From Bin5 sp965232575 (GTDB lineage: Bacteria > Chloroflexota > Anaerolineae > Caldilineales > Caldilineaceae), in NCBI GenBank assembly GCA_965232575.1, contig CBDDPZ010000008.1, forward strand, positions 744,001 through 808,000: 64,000 bases of DNA, given 5' to 3'. The notes under the pieces were generated by a model. It worked only from the letters and a program-made list of their open reading frames with translations, ran no database searches and had not been told where the DNA came from. The translations under genes were made by a program, and so were the position numbers. Numbering within the stretch: position 1 is the stretch's first letter; every line of letters begins with the position of its first letter. Shown here piece by piece: positions 54,865 through 63,623 of this stretch.

Positions 54865-54931
54865 CAGTTTTTTAGTAGTCAGTAGTCAGTTTTTAGTGAA
54901 CGGCAACGGCGTAAGCCACTAAAAACTGCAG
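54865..54931. repeat. Dispersed inverted-repeat element, short copy B
   Basis: CAGTTTTTAGTG (54887-54898) and CACTAAAAACTG (54917-54928) are perfect inverted repeats around an 18-base centre. It is preceded by TTTTAGTAGTCAGTAGT as in copy C; the inner TTTGCGC stem is deleted here. Confidence 0.7.
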
Positions 54932-54999
54932 TTGAAATATCGTGGTGAGCACAGCCATTCTAGTCCAATTGGCGGGGATTCGACAAACCTGAGTGGGAG

Positions 55000-55122
55000 C
55001 AGTTTTTAGTAGTCAGTAGTCAGTTTTTAGTGAACGGCAACTTTGCGCTTTGCCGACCGCCACCTGGCCCTTGGCGAAGCGCAAACAGCAAGCCACTAAA
55101 AACTGGAAACGAGAAACTGCAG
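55000..55122. repeat. Dispersed nested inverted-repeat element, full copy C
   Basis: Outer arms CAGTTTTTAGTG (55021-55032) and CACTAAAAACTG (55094-55105) match perfectly; the inner arms TTTGCGCTTTGCC (55042-55054) and GGCGAAGCGCAAA (55073-55085) pair with one mismatch. It ends GAAACTGCAG and lies directly after the surface-protein gene. No open frame is present, so it looks like a small non-autonomous or REP-like element. Confidence 0.7.
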
Positions 55123-55135
55123 AGGCTGCCGGCCC

Positions 55136-56815
55136 TTACGGTGGAGGGCCTCCGCTCCCGCGAAAACGCAGATAACCGATAGCGACGAGAACGATCAGCA
55201 GAAGGAAGATAAAGGTCTGCCCCTGGGCAGTCTGCGAGATGCGGAGGAACCGTTGCCACACGGTGACGTCCGTGACCTGGGCCGGGGCAGCGGATGGGCT
55301 GGACCGCCTGATAATGGATGAAGGCGTTGAAACGCCGACTGCGATCATCGTGCCGCGGGCGGCCAGGGCCGGCGTCGCGCTCGCGCCCCCATCCGGGGTG
55401 GCGTTCGCAGCCGGCGTCTGTGTGCCGGAACCGGGCTGCACGGCCGTGCTCTCATCTGTCGGCGAAGAGGTTGCGGCAGGCGGCGCTGTTGACGGCTGGG
55501 CATTGGCTACGCCGTCCGCGCTCGGCGCAGCTGCATTCCCGTAGCAGACCAGCAGCTGCACATCGTCCAGGAACATCCAGGTGCGTCTGCTGTTGCCGTC
55601 GTTAAAGACATTGAAGTAGAGATAGTACGACCCGTCCAGGTAAGGGGTCAGATCGACCGTCATTGTCTCCCAGGCCGCGTTCTCCGCACGATTGCGGTAG
55701 AGGATTGCCTCGGTCGCCAGAGACGATGTCAGCAGGATCAGCTCCTGGCGGTCAGACGCCAACGCCGGGCTGAGCGTCGCCGGATCCTGACTGCGCGAAA
55801 GATGGTGCCATCTCAACGACGCGCTCGACGCGCCGGCCGGCAGCTGGATCAGTTGGCGCACGGAGGAGTAGGATTGGATATTCTGCGTGCCGCTTCCCGG
55901 CGGGTTGCCCAGCCGCAATGACAAGGCGCCCCCGGACGGTTGGTTGGAGAGAATCGGAGGGACCGGCGATTCGCCCACGATCCAATTGGACAGGCCGTCC
56001 AGCACGCTTTCGAAGTCGCCGTTGGCCAGCGTATCGCTGGCGACGCAGCCGTCTGGCACAGGCGTCGTCACCGGTTGTGGGGTAGCGGCCGGCGGCGGTG
56101 TGCCACTGGGCTGGGGCGCGGCCGCGGTCGCCGGCGGCGTCACAAACGGTGTCACAAATGGCGTTGCGTCCGGTTCACAGGCCAGCAGGCTGACTTCGTC
56201 CAGGTAGAGCACTGTGCGGCCGCCGCCGCCGTCGTTATGCACGCCGAACTCGATGCGCAGCGTGCGCCCGCGGAAGTGGGTCAGATCGATCTGTTCGAAC
56301 TGCCATGTCTGCTCGTTGGAGAGCCGTGCCCAGGGCTGCGCCAAGCGTACGCCGGTTGTCGCTTCGTAGATGTTCAGCAGCTGCATGTCGCTGCCGGGCG
56401 CATCTTCGTGGCTCGTCCAGAAGTGGAAGCTGAGCGTGAAGTGCTGCGCCGAGTCGGGCAGCGCAATGTCCTGGTAGAGGTTGTCGCTGGCATCCAGGTT
56501 GGCGCTGTCCTCGATCCCCAGCCGCAGGGAGCGTTCACCCGCATACGCTTTCGCCGTGGAGTAGATCGGCGGCAAGGCCGTACCCGCCAGGCCCCAGTGC
56601 AGGTCGGTCGCTTCGAAACCGCCGTTGATGATCAGTTCGCTGCAACCGTCAGGGGAGAGATGGGCCGCGCTCGCTTCATCGTCATGAACGGGGGACGGCC
56701 CCTGCGCCAGGACCGATGCAGTTGCTGTCGTCGCCGTTCCCTGCCACAGGACCAGCGCAACCGCCAGCAGCGTGCAGAGAGAGACAACGCCCCTCGTTCC
56801 CTGCACTTTTCTCAT
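55136..56815 (-). CDS. Secreted surface protein with two jelly-roll domains and a C-terminal membrane anchor
   Basis: About 559 residues. A signal peptide covers residues 1-37 (LCTLLAVALVLW core). Two similar beta-sandwich domains, each starting Asn-Gly-x-Phe-Glu (LIINGGFEATDLHW and LANGDFESVLDGLSNW) and containing FHFWTSHED or RWHHLSRSQ, resemble carbohydrate-binding jelly rolls. Pro/Thr/Ala-rich linkers separate them. A C-terminal helix TFIFLLLIVLVAIGYLRF plus basic residues anchors it. ATG 56815 follows GAGG; GTG 56860 or ATG 56827 are alternatives. It may bind glycans at the cell surface. Confidence 0.72.
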   Translation of the reverse strand: MRKVQGTRGVVSLCTLLAVALVLWQGTATTATASVLAQGPSPVHDDEASAAHLSPDGCSELIINGGFEATDLHWGLAGTALPPIYSTAKAYAGERSLRLGIEDSANLDASDNLYQDIALPDSAQHFTLSFHFWTSHEDAPGSDMQLLNIYEATTGVRLAQPWARLSNEQTWQFEQIDLTHFRGRTLRIEFGVHNDGGGGRTVLYLDEVSLLACEPDATPFVTPFVTPPATAAAPQPSGTPPPAATPQPVTTPVPDGCVASDTLANGDFESVLDGLSNWIVGESPVPPILSNQPSGGALSLRLGNPPGSGTQNIQSYSSVRQLIQLPAGASSASLRWHHLSRSQDPATLSPALASDRQELILLTSSLATEAILYRNRAENAAWETMTVDLTPYLDGSYYLYFNVFNDGNSRRTWMFLDDVQLLVCYGNAAAPSADGVANAQPSTAPPAATSSPTDESTAVQPGSGTQTPAANATPDGGASATPALAARGTMIAVGVSTPSSIIRRSSPSAAPAQVTDVTVWQRFLRISQTAQGQTFIFLLLIVLVAIGYLRFRGSGGPPP

Positions 56816-58180
56816 CACGCCTCGCATTCTGTCCACTAGAAAATCGCCCTGTCGCGGCACATAGGTGCTTCCTGTTGCTGAAAGGATCCCAATTGTAGCA
56901 TGGGCCGTAGAGCATAGACAACGGCAGTGCGATTGCGGACGACGACAACGGGAGCATCAACTGCGTGGAGATGCGGGCACACGGCAGCGGTGACAGCCGG
57001 GCAATTGATCGGTGCGGACCCGGAAGGACTCGTCGAAGCTGAGTGGCGGATCCCTGCCAATGCAGCGTCGAAAGCTTCAGCTAACCGCTATTGGGGCCGC
57101 GGCGATGGCTCCTTGCCATGAAGTTTCTGCCCTCCGGGCTTGTTCAGTTCGCTGCAACTTCCGGACCAGCCGGACAGGGGAGAGAACGACTGAGAACCAG
57201 CGGGATCCTACCTAAAACTGACATTATGCCCGCCGTTCAAGCTTTCTCCTCCCGCCTAGCTGTTTCATGAGCGAGAGTTCTTTACCTGACCAGGATCACA
57301 TTGTCCGCTATTGCAAGCCGACTGCCATGGGTGCCGCGCAGACCTTCCACTTTAGGACCGGCCGGTGAATTGCGTTGGTGCGTTCTGGCGTTCTTCGGGG
57401 CGGACCTAGTTTAAGGCGTGGCGAAGAGGGCGGCAGACTCGCTGAGGGATAGGGGAAAGTAATGGGCTGCCCATTTCCGGGGTCCGCAGCGCCATCCTGC
57501 CCGTTCTCTGAATCGCATGGGATCACAGTTCAAGCAACCGTGCGCAGGCGGAATCGACACGCTTGTTGTTGGTACCGGGGCAGGGATACGGGCCGGGTCT
57601 GAAGAGGCAAGATGTCAGGGAAATCTCACGAAAACGGGGTTACGCTTGCTTACGCACGTCAAACGCTCGTACGAGAGATTACGAGAGTTTGCGTGAAAAA
57701 AATCTCCTGCGTATACAATGACATTTATTTGATATTCTTGCATGAGAGGGTACAGGGCCACTGCCCCTGTACCGTTGTGGTGGGATAGCTAGTCGTTTTG
57801 CTGCCTTCAACCGCCTCCAGCGTAACCCGTAACTTGAAGGCCGCGGTGTTTCGCCGCCGTTTCGTGATCATCGAATTGCCCCTCCACAGGCTTGGTGATT
57901 CGCTCCATTATACAATTCAGCTAGTGGTCGAGCTCTTGGGGCCCACTTCAGATTATCCGCAATTGGCGGCGGCCGAACTGGCCGAAAACCTGCATTTGCC
58001 AACGATTGCCAAGGATTTCCAGAAATCAGCACCTTCTTCTGAGCCAAGTTCTGGCGGTTTTCTTGTTCACATTTAGATGCGATTGTCTTGTCCAACAAAG
58101 CTCGCACACTTGACAGGCCAGATGGCATCGCGGTATGCTACTTTTTTTGGAACCGCAATTGCACCAGAGGGGAGGAAGGT
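56816..58180. other. 1.36-kb gap without a supported gene
   Basis: Small open frames on both strands show no protein-like pattern. Features seen are an imperfect inverted repeat CACGTCAAACGCTCGTA versus TTACGAGAGTTTGCGTG (about 57655-57700), a perfect stem at 57749-57773, and TTGGGGCCCACTTCA (57937-57953), which recurs inverted near 59147. Base composition drops towards AT from about 57.7 kb, marking the edge of defence island 2. Confidence 0.5.
57749..57773. terminator. Perfect 9-base stem-loop
   Basis: GGTACAGGG and CCCTGTACC enclose seven bases. There is no T-run on either side, so a terminator is uncertain; it could be a recombination or regulatory site at the island edge. Confidence 0.35.
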
Positions 58181-59119
58181 ATGTACATGGATGCAGCAAT
58201 TTTGCAAAGTGTCCGGGACAAGTTGAATGTTCGTGGATTAGATATACCTGAGTTAGATGAACAGACTCCCGAGAACATGAAAGAGTTGTTCGAGCTGTTA
58301 GATAGAGTAGCGGCAACACATTTGAATCAGTTCAAGCAGTCCGAGTTAGAGCTGCTTGATATGGAACAAAGTGTTGCGGAGTTCTGGCCGCAATCTTTGC
58401 CCCTGCTAAGAATCTACATAGCGTTAGCCAGTGATATTTCAACCAAATTTTACTACGAAAATCGAGAAAAAAATAGAGGACACGAGAGTTTATTCGCGGT
58501 TCTGCATGAATTACAAGCGAGAGGCTGCCAAGTGGCAGGTGCGATTCTCGTGTTGTTAAAGGCAGGTTATGCGGATGACGCTTTTGCCCGATGGCGTACT
58601 TTGCATGAAATTGCGATAGTCAGCACCTTTATTTTGAAATATCGAGAACAAAATGCTGCGGCTCTATACCATCAACACGGTTTCTCAAATCCTAAAGACC
58701 ATAAAGGATGGGCCGCAAATATCTTGGGGGAAAATAGGGTGGGGATTAAAAGATTGGAACAAGAAACTGGCCTCGACCAAATGAACAAACTGTACCTAAA
58801 AGCCAACTTCAACGTACACATTGATTCATTCGGCAGTTCCATTCGTCAGAGTTTGAGTCACAGGCAAGATATGGTATTCGCTTCAGGTGCGAGTGTTTAT
58901 GGCTTGGGCTTAGTGGGCCATTCCACAGCGAATTCGCTAAAGAAAATTACGACAAATATGTTGAGAACTGAGTTGGACTCAGGTTTTCTTTTTGCTCTAG
59001 GTCTGTTGAATGTGCTAGAAAAAGAGATATACGAAACGTTTCGCCAAGAACATAATGCCCTTGAAGAAGAAAATTTCGGGTTCCCTAATCCCAACAATTA
59101 CAGCGTATACTACTTGTAG
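58181..59119 (+). CDS. DUF5677 domain-containing protein
   Basis: A 312-residue, mainly helical protein matching the DUF5677 pattern: RGCQVAGAILVLLKAGYADD followed by AFARWRTLHEIAIVSTFILK. Its function is not known; such proteins are common in phage-defence and mobile regions. The GGAGGAAGGT ribosome site fixes ATG 58181. GC is visibly lower than in the metabolic genes, pointing to recent acquisition. It is convergent with hsdR. Confidence 0.75.
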   Translation: MYMDAAILQSVRDKLNVRGLDIPELDEQTPENMKELFELLDRVAATHLNQFKQSELELLDMEQSVAEFWPQSLPLLRIYIALASDISTKFYYENREKNRGHESLFAVLHELQARGCQVAGAILVLLKAGYADDAFARWRTLHEIAIVSTFILKYREQNAAALYHQHGFSNPKDHKGWAANILGENRVGIKRLEQETGLDQMNKLYLKANFNVHIDSFGSSIRQSLSHRQDMVFASGASVYGLGLVGHSTANSLKKITTNMLRTELDSGFLFALGLLNVLEKEIYETFRQEHNALEEENFGFPNPNNYSVYYL

Positions 59120-59216
59120 GGAGTGAGTGTTCCCAATCACCAGTATGAAGTGGGCCCCAAACTACATTCAGCAAATTCTTAAGCGGTGATGGAAGGATAT
59201 TACCGCTGTCCACCTA

Positions 59217-62200
59217 TCACTTGCCAGAGTCCCTGTCATTGCCGTGCTTGCGGAGGTACTGATCAAACAGGTGATTCTTGATTGCGTCCCCGAACGCCGG
59301 ATCATCGGTTATTCGCTTGTAGAGTTCGAAGTTCTGGTCAACGATCTCCTGGATGACCTGCTCAACTTTGTAGTCGAAAGCGATTCGGACGTTTTCCATC
59401 GTGTTGACCGCGGCGGCAACCTCCAGCGCGGTGTCCTCTTGTAGCCGCTCCATCATCTGGCCGAGGGTGATGCGGTGTTCCGGTCCCATCTCGATGCCGA
59501 ATCGCTCGTTGAGGTCGGCTATGATGCGGGAAAGGGCTTCCAACTCCTCCGGTAGGGTTTGGTCATGTTCCTTCGTGCGCATCGGCTCCAGTTTGTCGCC
59601 GCCCCGTTCCAATTCGATTTTTCCATCACTGATCTGTTGAATGCGATAGGACTCCATGTCGATGTTCTGCTGGATTTCGAGCGGCAACTCTTCCCGGTCG
59701 ACCTTGAGCAAGCGGCGCAGATGCCGTGCAAAGACGTATAGCCTTTCGAGATCGGCGTCCAGGAAAGTAAGCACCTGGGCCAGGAACGAATACAGTTTCA
59801 TATAGTCGGTGAGCTGACTCCGAAAGTCCCGCTGCTCGTCCTCCTGCAGGTCGGAGAAGCGGGCGACAGGAGGGGCGAGAGCGGCATAAATTTGATCCTG
59901 GGTGGCCTCTCCGCTGAAGAACAACCGCGCAAAGGAGTCCACGTCCTCATCGGTGTAGACCGGGAATGTTTTGAGCCCGGTTTGAATCTCGTAAAGCAGA
60001 TTGGGATCGGTTGCTTCCGACAGAATTGTCGTCTCATAGTAAGGCTGGAAGGCGGCCTGGATGTCATCCGCCTCATTGGTAAAGTCCAGGACCATTGTGC
60101 CGGACTTGTGCGGGTGGACCCGGTTCAGCCGCGAAAGGGTCTGCACGGCATTCACGCCGCCAAGTTTCTTGTCCACGTACATGGTATGCAGCAAGGGCTG
60201 GTCGAACCCGGTCTGGAATTTGTTGGCGACAACCAGCAGCCGGTGTTCAGGGCCCTCGAATGTCCTGGCCGTCTGGACTTCCGGGATACCGTTCATCCCA
60301 GCTTCGGTGTAGGACGCGATGCCATCGTGCACGGTACCCGAAAAGGCGACGAGAGCCTTGAATGGACTACCGAGTTCCGCCAGGCGCCGGTCCACGGCCA
60401 GCTTGTACTGCACAGCGTGCAGACGGGAACGGGTCACGATCATCGCTTTGGCCTTGCCGCCGATTTCATGCTGTGACTTTGCCATGAAGTGCTCGACCAT
60501 GATCCGCACCTTCTCTTCAATGGCATGCGGATGCAGGTCTACGTACGCCTTCAGCAGGTAAGCGGCTTTGGCCTTGTCGTAGCGGGGATCGTCCTCAATC
60601 GTCTTGTACAGTTTCCAGTAGGACCGATAGGTAGTGTAGCTCTCCAAAACGTCGAGAATGAACCCTTCCTCGATTGCCTGGCGCATGCTGTAGAGATGGA
60701 ACGGTGCAAAAGAGCCGTCGGACCGGCGCTCCCCGAATAGCTCCATCGTCTTGGACTTCGGGGTCGCGGTAAAGGCAAAGGTGGAAACGTTTTCAGGCTG
60801 CTTTCGGCTCGCCATCTGTGCCAGCGCCGCATTGTCCAGCTCATCTTCCTCCTCCACGGCGCTGCCGCTCTCCTGTTCCTCCGCCGCTGCAAGGGACGCC
60901 GAAGCAAGGACAGCCTTCGGCCCCTGAGCGCCCTCACCGGCCTGCGAGGAGTGCGCCTCGTCCACGATCAGGGCAAACCGCCGGCCCGGCAAACTGCCGA
61001 TCTCCTGCGCGATCACGGGGAACTTCTGCAGTGTCGTTACGATGATCGTCTTGCCGGATTCGAGCGCTTCCTTGAGTTGCCGCGAAGTCGTGTCGATGTT
61101 TTCGACAACGCCCAGGGTCTGCTCAAACTGGCGCATCGCGGTCTGCAGCTGCCGGTCCAGCACGCGCCGGTCGGAGATCACCACGATGGAGTCGAAGACG
61201 CGGCGGTCATCGGCGCCGTGCAGGGTAGAAAGTTGATGGGCAAGCCATGCGATGGTGAAGGTCTTGCCGCTTCCCGCCGAGTGCTGTATCAGGTAGCGCC
61301 GACCTGTCCCTTGCTCGCGTGCGTCGGCTATCAGTTTTCGTACACAGTCGAGCTGCTGGTAGCGGGGGAAGATAAGGAAGCGCTTGCCGGTTTTCTTGCC
61401 CTTCTCGTCCTCCTCCCGGACTTCGTAGATGAACTGGCGCGCCAGGTCCAGAACGCTGTCGGGCGTCCAGGTCTCTTCCCAAAGATAGGATGTAGGGTAG
61501 CCAGTCCCAGACAGCGGGACGGGCGGGTTGCCGGCGCCGCCGAACTTCCCCCGGTTGAAGGGCAGGAAACGCGTCCGGGTCCCTGCCAAGTGCGTTGTCA
61601 CGTAGACCAGGTCCGGGTCGATGGCGAAGTGCGCCAGGCAGCGTCCGTAGGCCAGTAGCGGTTCACGGGGATCGCGGTCCTTGCGGTACTGGTGGATGGC
61701 GTCCAGAACGTTTTGCCCCGTGAGCGGGTTCTTCAGCTCCGCGGTGAAGATGGGAATGCCGTTGAGAAAGAGCGCGAGGTCCAGGCTCTTGTTGTTCTTT
61801 TCGCTGTAGTGAAGCTGCCGAAGGAAGGAAAAGAGGTTGCCCCGGTACAGCCGCCGGGTCTCTTCATTCAGCCCGCTTGCGGGGCGAAAGTAGGCGAGCC
61901 GGAACCGGCAGCCCATGTCCTTGATTCCGTCGCGCAGCACGTCGAGCGCGCCTCTGCTCCGCAGCTCGGATGAAAGGCGCTTCAGGAACTGTTCCTTCAC
62001 CTGTTCTCCGTGATGCTGGGTCAGCCTCTCCCACTCCTGGGGTTGCGTCGCAAGCACGAAGTCGAGCGCATCGCGCGGGATCAGACACAGATTAGCGTCA
62101 TAATCCTCGGCGTGGCGCTTGTTGTAGCCGACAAGTTGCATATCCAGATAGAAATTTCGTCTCTCACCCAACGCGCCTTGGGCGTGCTGAAGCAGGCCGG

Positions 62201-62246
62201 CTTCGATGGCGTCTTCGAAGGCCCGTTCAGAAACGTCTACGTGCAT
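59217..62246 (-). CDS. hsdR: Type I restriction enzyme R subunit
   Basis: A 1,009-residue HsdR: the N-terminal nuclease domain has Asp 156 (SLDLALF) and the E-x-K pair Glu 170/Lys 172 (FTAELKNP); the SF2 motor follows with Walker A SAGSGKT (323-329), DEAH in IVDEAHSSQ, FTATPKSKT and the QTLSRLNR helicase motif. It ends in the HsdR C-terminal helical region. It cleaves DNA after translocation when bound to HsdM/HsdS. Its start overlaps the hsdS stop by ten bases. No hsdM is inside the window. Confidence 0.92.
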   Translation of the reverse strand: MHVDVSERAFEDAIEAGLLQHAQGALGERRNFYLDMQLVGYNKRHAEDYDANLCLIPRDALDFVLATQPQEWERLTQHHGEQVKEQFLKRLSSELRSRGALDVLRDGIKDMGCRFRLAYFRPASGLNEETRRLYRGNLFSFLRQLHYSEKNNKSLDLALFLNGIPIFTAELKNPLTGQNVLDAIHQYRKDRDPREPLLAYGRCLAHFAIDPDLVYVTTHLAGTRTRFLPFNRGKFGGAGNPPVPLSGTGYPTSYLWEETWTPDSVLDLARQFIYEVREEDEKGKKTGKRFLIFPRYQQLDCVRKLIADAREQGTGRRYLIQHSAGSGKTFTIAWLAHQLSTLHGADDRRVFDSIVVISDRRVLDRQLQTAMRQFEQTLGVVENIDTTSRQLKEALESGKTIIVTTLQKFPVIAQEIGSLPGRRFALIVDEAHSSQAGEGAQGPKAVLASASLAAAEEQESGSAVEEEDELDNAALAQMASRKQPENVSTFAFTATPKSKTMELFGERRSDGSFAPFHLYSMRQAIEEGFILDVLESYTTYRSYWKLYKTIEDDPRYDKAKAAYLLKAYVDLHPHAIEEKVRIMVEHFMAKSQHEIGGKAKAMIVTRSRLHAVQYKLAVDRRLAELGSPFKALVAFSGTVHDGIASYTEAGMNGIPEVQTARTFEGPEHRLLVVANKFQTGFDQPLLHTMYVDKKLGGVNAVQTLSRLNRVHPHKSGTMVLDFTNEADDIQAAFQPYYETTILSEATDPNLLYEIQTGLKTFPVYTDEDVDSFARLFFSGEATQDQIYAALAPPVARFSDLQEDEQRDFRSQLTDYMKLYSFLAQVLTFLDADLERLYVFARHLRRLLKVDREELPLEIQQNIDMESYRIQQISDGKIELERGGDKLEPMRTKEHDQTLPEELEALSRIIADLNERFGIEMGPEHRITLGQMMERLQEDTALEVAAAVNTMENVRIAFDYKVEQVIQEIVDQNFELYKRITDDPAFGDAIKNHLFDQYLRKHGNDRDSGK

Positions 62247-63580
62247 CCTGCCTCCTCTCTGACGTCGATCTTGCCGGTGACGGTGGCGGAGATGAGGGCG
62301 GCGCGAAGTTCCTTGAGCAGTTCGATGGCCTTATGCACTTTGGCGACGAGGCTGTCGAGTTTGGCCGTTTCGCTGTCCAGGAAAGCGACGATGGACTTTT
62401 GTTCCACTAAGGCAGGGCTCGGAAACACAAGTTCTCCTATCTGTTCAAAATTCAGAGCATCACGAGAGACACCATTTTCGTTGTTGAATATCTGGTCTTG
62501 CAATGACAGCGATTCAATTGAGTAGGCCAAAAAATCAGGATCGTTCTGTCGCTGAACTGTGCGAAGAATACAGACGTGTTGGTTAACATTGGCATCTGCA
62601 CCCTCTAGTCGAGCAACACAACTGCGACCCAACGAAGCCCCCGTTATGTTCAGAAGCACGTCACCTTCCCGAACGCGGCTACCTGACATTTCGTTGTCCG
62701 TAATGGTGTCGATGTGCGCGACATCGGCAAGCCGCAACCCTCCAAAGTGCACGTTCTGACTGCGAAGGAAGATGACACCATCATTAACGTATCGCTCCGC
62801 ACCGCCTTTCGGCGTCTTGCCACTTCCAATCTTCTCAGTCAAGTGCTTCAACCGCCGCACCTCCCAGTGCATCGGGATTTCTCCCAGCCACTCGACGCCG
62901 GAATCCTTCATCGGTGCGTTGGGGTCGAGGCCCTTGGTAACGGTGTGGCTGATGAGGGCGGTGCGTTTCTCCTGTAGCAGTTCGATCAACCGCTGTTTTT
63001 TGGATGTCAGGGCGTCGATCTTGGCAGTCTCGCGGTCCAGGAAGGCGGCAATGGTGGCTTGTTCGGGAATGGGTGGAAAAGCGATATTAAGCCAGGCGAG
63101 TTCGCTCGCATTTATTGCTGGGTAGCTCACTCCCACCGAGTGCGCTACAACACTTTCAACAAAATATGGAGAGCCAAGAGCATACGCAATAAATCCGTCG
63201 TCCAACTGGCGAGGACGTATTACCGCGAAGCCGGTAGACACGATGAAATTGGTACTCGTTGACTCGATTCGCGCTATTGCTTTCAGGTAAGTCCTAACCG
63301 TTGAGATGATTACATCGCCTTGGCGTACAATGCGCCGTGCTCTTGAAGGGGCGTTCTCAAATATCAGGTCTTCTGTGCCCGTGATTCCTTTCACAGAATC
63401 GACGTTCCCTATGTCTACGTATGTGATCTCCTTGTTGGGATCGGTATTCTCGGGGAGCGTTTCGTCATTCAGGGTCGCGAGATACTTCAGCCGCTTCACC
63501 TCCCAATGCGCCGGAATCTCGCCGAGCCACTCAACACCGGACGGCTTGTAGTCGGAATAGGGTTTGTGCATTGCGGTCAT
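62237..63580 (-). CDS. hsdS: Type I restriction enzyme S subunit
   Basis: A 447-residue specificity subunit with two target-recognition domains. Both halves open with the same module (SGVEWLGEIPAHWEVKRLK and SGVEWLGEIPMHWEVRRLK). Both spacer helices are also alike (FLDRETAKIDALTSKKQRLI and FLDSETAKLDSLVAKVHKAI). The repeated DNA could allow exchange of recognition domains. It reads the target sequence for the HsdM/HsdR complex. ATG 63580 is chosen; TTG 63589 is less likely. It overlaps hsdR. Confidence 0.9.
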   Translation of the reverse strand: MTAMHKPYSDYKPSGVEWLGEIPAHWEVKRLKYLATLNDETLPENTDPNKEITYVDIGNVDSVKGITGTEDLIFENAPSRARRIVRQGDVIISTVRTYLKAIARIESTSTNFIVSTGFAVIRPRQLDDGFIAYALGSPYFVESVVAHSVGVSYPAINASELAWLNIAFPPIPEQATIAAFLDRETAKIDALTSKKQRLIELLQEKRTALISHTVTKGLDPNAPMKDSGVEWLGEIPMHWEVRRLKHLTEKIGSGKTPKGGAERYVNDGVIFLRSQNVHFGGLRLADVAHIDTITDNEMSGSRVREGDVLLNITGASLGRSCVARLEGADANVNQHVCILRTVQRQNDPDFLAYSIESLSLQDQIFNNENGVSRDALNFEQIGELVFPSPALVEQKSIVAFLDSETAKLDSLVAKVHKAIELLKELRAALISATVTGKIDVREEAGCT

Positions 63581-63623
63581 TCTTGCCAAGTTTTTTTGCT
63601 CTTACTTTGGTGCTGCCCAACCG

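Noticed and set aside
54865..55122. Reading the CAGTTTTTAGTG elements as ordinary terminators only
   Set aside because: They have dispersed near-identical copies with nested arms and deleted variants, which fits a repeat family better, although termination may be a side effect.
57308..57526. Minus-strand 72-codon frame in the long gap
   Set aside because: No family-like pattern, low-complexity Pro/Ser content and no ribosome site; treated as chance.
57798..58128. Small open frames on both strands before the DUF5677 gene
   Set aside because: The frames oppose each other, neither shows conserved motifs, and codon patterns are unconvincing.
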